Shown here piece after piece: positions 1 to 5,761 of a stretch of DNA of 7,637 nucleotides. The translations under genes were made by a program, and so were the position numbers. The stretch spans positions 1 to 7,637 of the forward strand of contig CATKFJ010000189.1 of assembly GCA_949747725.1 (NCBI GenBank). The letters run 5' to 3'. Every line of letters begins with the position of its first letter. Within the stretch, counting starts at the first letter, position 1. The notes beneath the pieces are model-generated. The model was given only the letters and a program-made list of their open reading frames with translations. It searched no databases and was not told where the DNA came from. This stretch comes from an uncultured bacterium. GTDB lineage: Bacteria; Bacillota; Clostridia; Christensenellales; Pumilibacteraceae.

Positions 1-1
1 A

Positions 2-889
2 CAAGGCGAAACGATAGCGCTTATCAACTATCTTAATCAGGCGTTTTTCGTGATAGTAAACATAGGCAACATATTTTCGGTGTTTACGCGGTCTTCGGCA
101 TGCGCGGCGCGCGTAAACGAAATTTTGGAAACGCCTCTTCCCGAAAACGGCAATATTACCATACCCGATCCGACGGTCGACGATGTACTCAAGTTCGATA
201 ACGTTTCGTTTGCGTACGACGGAGATTACGACGTTCGCGATATTTCGTTTACGCTTAAACGCAATAAAACGCTCGGCATAATAGGCGGTACGGGCAGCGG
301 CAAAACCACGCTCGTCGCTCTTACGGAGAAGTTCTACTCTCCGGCAGTCGGCAGAATAGAGTTTTGCGGCGCGAATATTGCCGACTACGATACAGCCGCG
401 CTCCGCAAAAACATAGGCTATGTTCCCCAACGCGCCGCTATACTCGCCGGCACGCTCGAAAGCAATCTAAAAATCGCCGATGAGTTCGCCTCGCGCGACA
501 GACAAAAAACGGCGCTCGGGCTTGCTCAGGCATCCGATCTATGGGGATCGCTCGGACCCGACGGCGCTATCGCAGAGGGCGGAAAAAACCTGTCCGGCGG
601 TCAACGCCAGCGCGTGTCCATAGCGCGCTCGCTGTGCCGCGACAACATCTTATATCTTTTCGACGACGCTACGTCGGCGCTCGATTACAAAACGGAGCGC
701 GACTTTATAAACGCTATGAAGTCGGTCGACGGCGCCAAGATATTCGTTTCACAACGCATAAGCGCGGTTTCTGGCTGCGACGATATACTTGTTCTCGACG
801 GCGGCAAGATCGTCGGGTACGGCAAGCACGACGATCTTAAAGCTTCGTGTCCGCTGTACGCCGAGTTCTGCGCGTCGCAATCGGATTGA
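2..889 (+). CDS. ABC exporter half-transporter with degenerate ATP site, 5' partial
   Basis: C-terminal 295 residues of a type IV ABC exporter half-subunit; the reading frame is open to the left window edge, so most of the membrane domain is missing and the GTG at 50 is internal. Visible are the last membrane helix and its junction (GETIALINYLNQ), then a full nucleotide-binding domain. Counting from codon 50: Walker A GGTGSGKTT at 79-87, Q-loop Gln127, LSGGQ signature at 181-185, Walker B ILYLFDD at 200-206, D-loop SALD at 209-212. Two catalytic positions are altered: the Glu after Walker B is Asp206 (codon 665-667) and the switch His is Gln235 (codon 752-754, FVSQRIS). This is the known pattern of the degenerate partner (TM287-like) of heterodimeric exporters. 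The partner gene follows after 6 bases. The substrate cannot be read from the sequence; drugs, lipids or peptides are all possible. Confidence 0.95.
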   Translation, partial: QGETIALINYLNQAFFVIVNIGNIFSVFTRSSACAARVNEILETPLPENGNITIPDPTVDDVLKFDNVSFAYDGDYDVRDISFTLKRNKTLGIIGGTGSGKTTLVALTEKFYSPAVGRIEFCGANIADYDTAALRKNIGYVPQRAAILAGTLESNLKIADEFASRDRQKTALGLAQASDLWGSLGPDGAIAEGGKNLSGGQRQRVSIARSLCRDNILYLFDDATSALDYKTERDFINAMKSVDGAKIFVSQRISAVSGCDDILVLDGGKIVGYGKHDDLKASCPLYAEFCASQSD

Positions 890-895
890 CGGATT

Positions 896-2656
896 ATGGC
901 AAAACACACATCTCGAAACAAACAGCCTTCCACTCTGCGCAGGCTAATGAAGTATCTCAGACCGCATGCCGGACTTATCGCGTGCGCATTTATGTGCGCC
1001 GTTATTTCCGCCGCCGCGTCGCTGTTTACGCCCGTTATAATAGGCAATGCCGTCGACTGCATAGTCGGAGCGGATAACGTGGATTTTAAAAAACTTACGG
1101 TATACGCAATAGTGCTCGGCGGACTTATAGTCGCCGTAATGATTTTCCAATGGCTCATGAACCTCTGCGCCCAACGCGCGGCGCACTTATCGGTACGCGA
1201 CGCACGGCGCGACGGTTTTTCGGCGCTTATCGACGCGCCGCTCAAATATGTGGACGGCAAGCCTGCCGGCGATCTTGCCGCGCGCATATCGGTGGACGCC
1301 GATCAGATAGCCGACGGCATAGTTCAAGGCGCGACGCAGATATTTACGGGCGTCGTTACCATTATAGGCACGCTCGTATTCATGATACTTATAAGCCCGT
1401 GGATAGCGCTTGCGGTAGCCGCGCTTACGCCGCTGTCGCTGTTGGTATCGTATTTCGTAGCGCGCGGTTCGCATAAATACTTCACCGAACAGACAAAAGT
1501 GCGCGGTTCGCTGTACGCCAAAACGGAAGAAACGATACGCAATCGCAACATGATTGCGGCATACGGTTACTCTTCCCGAGCCGAACGCGATTTCGCGGAA
1601 ACGAATACCGATCTTAAACAGTGCGGATTTAAAGCTACTTTCTTCTCGTCGCTCGTTAATCCGTCCACGCGACTTATAAACTCGCTCGTATACGCGGTAG
1701 CCGCGGTAATGGGTACGGTGTTCGCAATAAACGGCGCAGTCACCGTCGGCGGCATTACGCAGTTACTGCTGTACGCCAATCAGTTCGCCCGTCCGCTCAA
1801 CGAAATAACGGGCGTGATAACCGAATTCCAAACCTCTCTCGCCGCCGCCAAGCGCATACTCGACCTTGCCGACGTAGAACCGCAAGACGATAGCGGCGAA
1901 ACGCTCGAAACGGTAGACAATCTTCGAATAAAGGATCTGGCGTTTTCGTACGATCCCGAAAAGCCGCTTATACAAGACATGAATATATCGGTGCCGCAAG
2001 GCACGCAAGTGGCGATAGTCGGACGCACGGGGTGCGGCAAGACCACGCTTATAAATCTTTTGATGCGGTTCTACGACCCCGACGGCGGTACGATACTGTT
2101 CGACGGAAAAGACGCGTCCGGATACAGTCGCAGCAGCGTGCGTAAAAACTTCGGTATGGTGCTTCAGGACAGTTGGGTTTTTAAAGGCACGGTCCGCGAC
2201 AATATTGCATACGGCAAACCCGACGCGACCGACGAAGAAATACGCGCCGCGGCGCGCGCCGCCGATATAGACGGGTTTATCGAGCGCATGCCCAACGGTT
2301 ACGATACTGTCATAGATGACGGCGACGGTATTTCCCAAGGTCAAAAACAGCTTATAAACATTGCGCGCATCATGCTTGTAGATCCGCCCATGCTCATACT
2401 CGACGAAGCTACAAGCAACATCGACACGCGCACCGAAAAACGCGTTCAAAACGCATTCGATAAACTTTTGCGCCCGGAAAACGGCAAAAAGAAAACAGGT
2501 TTCGTTGTGGCGCACAGACTGTCTACCATAGTCAACTCCGATATGATACTCGTTATGGACGCCGGCAAGATAATAGAACGCGGCACGCATAAAGAGCTGC
2601 TCGAAAAGAACGGAGCTTACGCGTCTTTATATCAGGCGCAGTTCGCAAAAAGCTGA
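896..2656 (+). CDS. ABC exporter half-transporter with intact catalytic site, permease/ATPase fusion
   Basis: 586-residue full-length half-transporter, the usual size for the family. Hydrophobic segments near 24-47, 68-88, 149-166, 168-188, 260-280 and 285-301 form the six-helix membrane domain. The nucleotide-binding domain follows from about 343: Walker A GRTGCGKTT at 376-384, Q-loop Gln424, signature ISQGQ at 479-483, Walker B MLILDE with catalytic Glu504, D-loop SNID, and switch His540 (VVAHRLST). The signature has Gln for the first Gly (SQGQ), as in TM288-type subunits. With the upstream gene's Asp206 and Gln235 it would build one degenerate and one consensus ATP site in the heterodimer. 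It begins 6 bases after the upstream stop and has no clear Shine-Dalgarno, so translational coupling is likely. Drug or lipid export is a family-level guess. Confidence 0.96.
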   Translation: MAKHTSRNKQPSTLRRLMKYLRPHAGLIACAFMCAVISAAASLFTPVIIGNAVDCIVGADNVDFKKLTVYAIVLGGLIVAVMIFQWLMNLCAQRAAHLSVRDARRDGFSALIDAPLKYVDGKPAGDLAARISVDADQIADGIVQGATQIFTGVVTIIGTLVFMILISPWIALAVAALTPLSLLVSYFVARGSHKYFTEQTKVRGSLYAKTEETIRNRNMIAAYGYSSRAERDFAETNTDLKQCGFKATFFSSLVNPSTRLINSLVYAVAAVMGTVFAINGAVTVGGITQLLLYANQFARPLNEITGVITEFQTSLAAAKRILDLADVEPQDDSGETLETVDNLRIKDLAFSYDPEKPLIQDMNISVPQGTQVAIVGRTGCGKTTLINLLMRFYDPDGGTILFDGKDASGYSRSSVRKNFGMVLQDSWVFKGTVRDNIAYGKPDATDEEIRAAARAADIDGFIERMPNGYDTVIDDGDGISQGQKQLINIARIMLVDPPMLILDEATSNIDTRTEKRVQNAFDKLLRPENGKKKTGFVVAHRLSTIVNSDMILVMDAGKIIERGTHKELLEKNGAYASLYQAQFAKS

Positions 2657-2686
2657 TTTAATTCGGAATTACGGATAATTATTTAT

Positions 2687-2713
2687 AGATTCCTCGACTA
2701 CGCTCGGAATGAC
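2687..2713 (-). repeat. GTCATTYCGA-type dispersed element, short copy
   Basis: Read on the minus strand, this starts GTCATTCCGAGCG and ends GTCGAGGAATCT. Its ends are related to those of the copy at 2782-2829, which reads GTCATTTCGACCG to GGAGAAATCT on the plus strand. The two copies therefore lie head to head. Each is an imperfect palindrome (GATTCC/GGAATGAC-like ends). From memory, similar short elements are dispersed in intergenic regions of many bacterial genomes; I cannot confirm copy number here. Confidence 0.65.
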
Positions 2714-2750
2714 TTACTTCTTTAGGCAAAGAAGTAAGCAAGAAACCTTT
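2711..2750 (+). repeat. Left arm of 40-bp perfect inverted repeat, with internal hairpin
   Basis: Forty bases that match the reverse complement of 2949-2988 without a mismatch. The inner part is itself a perfect hairpin: CTTACTTCTTT (2713-2723), loop AGGC, AAAGAAGTAAG (2728-2738). The arm can therefore fold on itself or pair with the distant arm. Just outside the perfect arm the similarity continues imperfectly (GCTCGGAATGAC against GTTCGAAATGAC on the other side). Confidence 0.9.
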
Positions 2751-2781
2751 ACCCCTAAGATGACATTCTGTGTAGAGTTTT

Positions 2782-2829
2782 GTCATTTCGACCGAAGTGA
2801 GCGCAGCGAACGGAGCGGAGAAATCTTTT
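2782..2829 (+). repeat. GTCATTYCGA-type dispersed element, long copy
   Basis: Begins GTCATTTCGACCGAAGTG and ends CGGAGCGGAGAAATCTTTT, with a GC-rich middle rich in GCG and AGCG units. ATTTC near the left end can pair with GAAAT near the right end. It is oriented opposite to the copy at 2687-2713 and lies between the arms of the 40-bp inverted repeat. Confidence 0.65.
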
Positions 2830-2860
2830 GAATAAAATTCGGAAAGCGGAATTCGGAATT

Positions 2861-2894
2861 AAAAAAGTGGCGTCCGATAAATTTCTAACGCCAC
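2861..2894 (-). terminator. Rho-independent terminator, minus strand, for the glf operon
   Basis: On the minus strand the 7-bp GC-rich stem GTGGCGT/ACGCCAC (2888-2894 with 2867-2873, loop of 14) is followed directly by six T (complement of 2861-2866) and then AATT. It lies 80 bases downstream of the glf stop, so it is the likely end of the glycosyltransferase-glf transcript. The plus-strand reading lacks a T-run of useful length. The loop is long for a terminator, which lowers confidence slightly. Confidence 0.7.
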
Positions 2895-2948
2895 AAAATT
2901 ATTCGGGTGCAATCTACAACGAACAACCCACGCCCACACACGACCCTA

Positions 2949-2988
2949 AAAGGTTTCTTGCTTACTTCTTTGCCTAAAGAAGTAAGTC
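2949..2988 (-). repeat. Right arm of 40-bp perfect inverted repeat, overlapping the glf 3' end
   Basis: Perfect reverse complement of 2711-2750. The internal hairpin arms are 2961-2971 and 2976-2986 with loop GCCT. Positions 2974-2988 lie inside the glf reading frame and encode its last four residues (Asp-Leu-Leu-Leu) and the TAG stop. The hairpin is therefore transcribed across the glf stop codon. Confidence 0.9.
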
Positions 2989-4077
2989 CGTCATTTCGAA
3001 CACGGCGGCTACAGTGTCGTCCATATCGTAATACCTGTACTCTGCAAGTCTGCCGCCGAATAGCACGTTGGGCGTTTTTTTCGCAAGCGCGGCGTACTTT
3101 TTGTACAGCTCGGTGTTTTTGGCGTCGTTTATCGGATAGTACGGATCGCCGCCTTCCGCAAACTTTTCGGGATACTCGCGCGTAACGACAGTTTTGTCCG
3201 ACGCCTGAGTACGGTCGAAATGTTTATGCTCGATAATGCGCGTAAACGGCGTTTCGAAATCGGTATAGTTAACCACGGCGTTGCCTTGATAATCGTCCGT
3301 ATCCATTATTTCGGTTTCGAACCGCAACGATCTGTATTCGAGCGCGCCGTATTTATAGCCGAAAAATCTGTCGATAGGTCCCGTATACAGCACGTTATCC
3401 GCCATCTTGTCGAACTTGTCCCTGTCCGCAAAATAATCCGCGCCGAGCAACACCTCTGTATCGCCGAGTATATTTTTGACGAATTCGGTATAGCCGCCCA
3501 ACGGAATGCCCTGATATTTGTCGTTAAAGTAGTTGTTGTCGTACACAAACCTCAGCGGCACTCTGCCTATAATGAACGACGGAAGATATTTGCAATCTCT
3601 GCCCCACTGCTTTTCCGTATAGCCTTTTATGAGCGTTTTATAAACGTCCTCGCCTACCGACATGAGCGCTTTTTCTTCGAGGTTGGACGGCTCTTTTATA
3701 CCGACCGCGGCGCGCTGCGCGTCTATTATCGCACGCGCCTCGGACGGCGTTTTGCAACCCCAAAGCTGATAAAACGTGTGCATATTGAACGGCAAATTAT
3801 ACAGCTTGCCTTTATAATTTGCGATCGGGCTGTTGATGAAATTATTGAATTCGGCAAACCTGTTTACAAACTCCCACACCCGTTTGTCGCTCGTATGGAA
3901 AATATGCGCGCCGAACTTATGGACGGTTATGCCCTCTATCTGCTCGGTCGCGACGTTGCCGCCCACCGTTTCGCGTTTTTCGACCACAAAACAACGCTTG
4001 CCGCGCTCTGTCATAACTCTTGCGAAGCACGCGCCGAATAGTCCGCCGCCCACTATAAGATAATCGTATTCAGCCAT
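2974..4077 (-). CDS. glf: UDP-galactopyranose mutase
   Basis: 367-residue flavoenzyme converting UDP-galactopyranose to UDP-galactofuranose in the cytoplasm, the donor for galactofuranose-containing surface glycans. The N-terminal FAD motif is IVGGGLFG at 8-15, followed by the adenosine-ribose acidic residue in VVEKRETVGGN and by KFGAHIFHT. Conserved substrate-site residues known from bacterial mutases can be placed: Trp158 (EKQWGR), Arg172 (GRVPLR), Arg280 (FTRIIEHKHF), Tyr314 (DPYYPI), and Arg343, Tyr349 and Asp351 in GGRLAEYRYYDMD. The start is set at the second ATG because AAGGAG (4087-4092) touches the upstream in-frame ATG at 4086 but lies 9 bases from 4077. The length matches the family (about 367). 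The C-terminus EMTDLLL is unusual: its last four codons and stop come from a 40-bp inverted repeat. It is second in a probable operon with the glycosyltransferase upstream. Confidence 0.97.
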   Translation of the reverse strand: MAEYDYLIVGGGLFGACFARVMTERGKRCFVVEKRETVGGNVATEQIEGITVHKFGAHIFHTSDKRVWEFVNRFAEFNNFINSPIANYKGKLYNLPFNMHTFYQLWGCKTPSEARAIIDAQRAAVGIKEPSNLEEKALMSVGEDVYKTLIKGYTEKQWGRDCKYLPSFIIGRVPLRFVYDNNYFNDKYQGIPLGGYTEFVKNILGDTEVLLGADYFADRDKFDKMADNVLYTGPIDRFFGYKYGALEYRSLRFETEIMDTDDYQGNAVVNYTDFETPFTRIIEHKHFDRTQASDKTVVTREYPEKFAEGGDPYYPINDAKNTELYKKYAALAKKTPNVLFGGRLAEYRYYDMDDTVAAVFEMTDLLL

Positions 4078-4086
4078 TTCCGTCAT

Positions 4087-4092
4087 CTCCTT
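4087..4092 (-). promoter_or_regulatory. Ribosome binding site deciding the glf start
   Basis: AAGGAG on the minus strand. It directly abuts the first in-frame ATG (4084-4086), which leaves no spacer, and is 9 bases before the second ATG (4075-4077). The second ATG is therefore the better start. Confidence 0.8.
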
Positions 4093-4106
4093 ACCGCAAA
4101 AACAGC

Positions 4107-4147
4107 AAATGCTTTAAAGTCCGATATCGACATACTTTAAAGCATTT
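4107..4147 (-). repeat. 14-bp perfect hairpin between glycosyltransferase and glf
   Basis: AAATGCTTTAAAGT (4107-4120) is perfectly complementary to ACTTTAAAGCATTT (4134-4147), with a 13-base loop containing CGATATCG. On the minus strand the stem starts 7 bases after the glycosyltransferase stop. It is followed by GCTG and five T, then the glf ribosome binding site. It could be a leaky terminator or attenuator, an RNA processing or stability element, or a protein-binding palindrome. The stem is AT-rich and the T-run is not adjacent, so full termination is unlikely. Confidence 0.75.
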
Positions 4148-4154
4148 AAACTCG

Positions 4155-5549
4155 TTATTCGGTTGTTTCCGCGCCGACTGCTTCCGTTTCCGTTCCGCCG
4201 CCGACATCGGCGCTTTGCGTTGCCGCCGCTTCCGCACCGATCCTCGCATCGTCCGCGCCGCCGTCCGGCGGATCGTCCTGTTCGATATCCATCGCCGTAA
4301 TGTTGCGCTTTACCTGTTTCCACTTAGGTTTGCTGAAAACGCCGAGCGTAATGGCTAAAGCGTAAATGATCATGAACGCCGGGAAAAGCAAGATAGTCGG
4401 TATAAGCTTTCTTACCGGGGCTTTTATGCGCTTGTGCTCCAGCCCTACCGCCAAAAACGCCTGAAGAATGAATGCAAGCACAAACGCGCACGAAAGCATT
4501 ATGCCGATAAGCTTAAGACATTTGAACACGTTTTCGAAATCGCTGATCATCGAATGGTATATCAAGTAATACACGTAGTAAACAGGCAACCATATAACGC
4601 ACAGTACGCACACGGGAATGAACAGGAGCGTAAGGAACATATCGAGATACGTCCACTTCCACCGAACGAAGAACAGCAAGAACGATTTTATACCCTGCGT
4701 ATAGAACAGCGAATGCAACGCGCCTGCCATACGCCTGTATCTGATAAACGTATCCTTAAGCGTAGACGGCTGATCCTCGTACACCACGGCGTCTTTGACG
4801 TACATGGTTTTTATCTTGTCTTCGTTGAGCCGACGCATTGTAAACTCGGTGTCGTCGGACGAAGTCAAACAGTCCCAGCCGTGCTTTTCTATTATCTCCG
4901 CCGCAAACATCATGCCGGCGCCGCCGAGCATAGTGCCCTGACCTATCGCCGAACGGAAATGACTCGAAAATCTGCAATCGCGTATATACCAGATACCCGA
5001 AATTCCCGTTACGATATTTTGATCGATATTCTTAGAGTTGGAATAGCCGCGCGCGCACTTGACTCCGGCGTCGAAAGCGTCGTTCATGCGCGAAATGTAG
5101 TCGGGTTCCATAAGGTTGTCCGCGTCGAATTTAATAAACGCTTCATACCCGGGATGTTCTTCCATTATCTTTTCGAACAAGTATTTAAGCGCATAACCCG
5201 CTTTGTGATGCTTGGGATCGGGATCGAACCGTTCGTAAACTATAGCGCCGGCCTTGCGCGCAAGCTCGGCGGTGTCATCGGTACAGTTATCTGCAACGAC
5301 GAAAATATCGAACATATCGCGCGGATAGTCGGATTTGAGTATGCATTTTACGGTCTGAGCAATTACGTCTTTTTCGTTACGCGCAGGAATTACGATACCG
5401 AATTTATGTTTGGTTTTCGCTTTCGGATAAGTTTTGGCTTTTACGAAAAATAAAAGGATATATACTATTTGAATCGTAAACGCCAATCCGAGGATCTGTA
5501 ATATTACATAATCGTTTAATATATGTAGAATATAATCGAATGTTTCCAT
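4155..5549 (-). CDS. Membrane glycosyltransferase, GT2 family (cellulose-synthase-like / EpsO-like)
   Basis: 464 residues. One N-terminal membrane helix (about 15-36) precedes a cytoplasmic GT-A domain: IPARNE at 54-59, the nucleotide-binding Asp in VVADNCTDDT (about 84-93), the metal-binding D-x-D as FDAD (Asp142, Asp144), and the catalytic-loop acid in SSDDTEF (231-236). The site that is usually QxxRW in processive enzymes reads RYRRM (270-274). Further hydrophobic stretches at about 300-333, 346-370 and 383-405 form a C-terminal membrane block. The last 44 residues are a low-complexity tail of Ala, Gly, Thr, Asp and Glu. The family polymerises or transfers sugars at the inner face of the membrane. 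With glf downstream, a galactofuranose-containing exopolysaccharide or glycolipid is plausible but unproven. The ATG at 5549 is preferred over the TTG at 5552 because CGGAAG (5555-5560) is 5 bases away. Confidence 0.9.
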   Translation of the reverse strand: METFDYILHILNDYVILQILGLAFTIQIVYILLFFVKAKTYPKAKTKHKFGIVIPARNEKDVIAQTVKCILKSDYPRDMFDIFVVADNCTDDTAELARKAGAIVYERFDPDPKHHKAGYALKYLFEKIMEEHPGYEAFIKFDADNLMEPDYISRMNDAFDAGVKCARGYSNSKNIDQNIVTGISGIWYIRDCRFSSHFRSAIGQGTMLGGAGMMFAAEIIEKHGWDCLTSSDDTEFTMRRLNEDKIKTMYVKDAVVYEDQPSTLKDTFIRYRRMAGALHSLFYTQGIKSFLLFFVRWKWTYLDMFLTLLFIPVCVLCVIWLPVYYVYYLIYHSMISDFENVFKCLKLIGIMLSCAFVLAFILQAFLAVGLEHKRIKAPVRKLIPTILLFPAFMIIYALAITLGVFSKPKWKQVKRNITAMDIEQDDPPDGGADDARIGAEAAATQSADVGGGTETEAVGAETTE

Positions 5550-5554
5550 CAATA

Positions 5555-5560
5555 CTTCCG
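5555..5560 (-). promoter_or_regulatory. Ribosome binding site of the glycosyltransferase
   Basis: CGGAAG on the minus strand, with TATTG as spacer to the ATG at 5547-5549. It is only 2 bases from the alternative TTG codon, so it argues for the ATG. It is a moderate match to the anti-Shine-Dalgarno. Confidence 0.55.
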
Positions 5561-5586
5561 TGACAAATGTGAATTAAACTTCAACA

Positions 5587-5615
5587 AGTATACACTATGT
5601 CTAAATTGTTGTCAA
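5587..5615 (-). promoter_or_regulatory. Consensus housekeeping promoter for the glycosyltransferase-glf operon
   Basis: On the minus strand: TTGACA (complement of 5610-5615), a 17-base spacer, then TATACT (complement of 5587-5592). The -35 is a perfect sigma-70/sigma-A hexamer and the -10 differs from TATAAT at one base. The predicted start near 5580 gives a leader of about 30 bases containing the ribosome binding site. Confidence 0.9.
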
Positions 5616-5664
5616 GTCCGCACATGAACAAACCACAAAAAATATGTAATTATATAAGCATTTA

Positions 5665-5697
5665 TCGAGTTTGCGACGAATATATCTTTAAACTCGA
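5665..5697. repeat. 8-bp inverted repeat in the divergent intergenic region
   Basis: TCGAGTTT (5665-5672) and AAACTCGA (5690-5697) are perfect inverted copies with a 17-base AT-rich gap. The pair sits between the two divergent promoters, 25 bases upstream of the plus-strand -35 box. It could be an operator for a dimeric regulator or chance; nothing else supports either. Confidence 0.35.
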
Positions 5698-5721
5698 GCA
5701 TTCACACACCGCGAATTTCGC

Positions 5722-5750
5722 TTGATTTTAACTTGCGCGTATGGTAAAAT
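5722..5750 (+). promoter_or_regulatory. Extended -10 promoter for the DUF4097 gene
   Basis: TTGATT (5722-5727), a 17-base spacer, TAAAAT (5745-5750), with TGG immediately before the -10 forming the extended TGn motif. Transcription should begin at about 5756-5757, only 5 or 6 bases before the ATG at 5762, so the mRNA would be nearly leaderless. Confidence 0.75.
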
Positions 5751-5761
5751 GATTGAGTAAC

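Larger units (their letters stand above)
2657..2973. other. Repeat-dense convergent intergenic region
   Basis: These 317 bases lie between the converging exporter and glf genes, and no credible gene is present. They hold two oppositely oriented GTCATTYCGA-type elements, the left arm and most of the right arm of a 40-bp inverted repeat, a minus-strand terminator, and AATTCGGAATT boxes at 2660-2670 and 2850-2860. The boxes form a direct repeat 190 bases apart. I see no classical plus-strand terminator with a T-run for the exporter operon. The 11-bp hairpin at 2713-2738 is the best candidate, but CAAGAAACC follows it instead of a T-run. Confidence 0.8.

Noticed and set aside
50..52. GTG as the start of the first gene
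   Set aside because: The frame continues upstream to the window edge with typical exporter membrane-domain sequence, so the GTG is an internal Val codon.
685..1287. Open frame of 200 codons on the minus strand across the exporter gene junction
   Set aside because: Overlaps two well-supported plus-strand genes and has no recognisable domain.
1763..2590. Long open frame of 275 codons on the minus strand
   Set aside because: It lies antisense within the second exporter gene, whose Walker A, signature, Walker B and switch motifs are all on the plus strand. The antisense translation shows no coherent motif.
2657..2973. A degraded insertion sequence or small RNA gene in the intergenic region
   Set aside because: No transposase fragment is readable in any frame. 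There is no promoter-plus-terminator pair on one strand that would define an RNA gene; only repeats and a terminator are supported.
3220..4041. Open frame of 273 codons on the plus strand
   Set aside because: Antisense to glf, whose family residues are fully conserved on the minus strand.
4084..4086. First ATG as the glf start
   Set aside because: AAGGAG directly touches it. The next in-frame ATG at 4077 has a normal 9-base spacer and gives the usual family length.
4434..5453. Long open frame of 339 codons on the plus strand
   Set aside because: Antisense to the glycosyltransferase, which has clear GT2 motifs and a strong promoter and ribosome binding site. The plus frame has no start signal and a composition rich in Arg, His and Tyr, typical of shadows.
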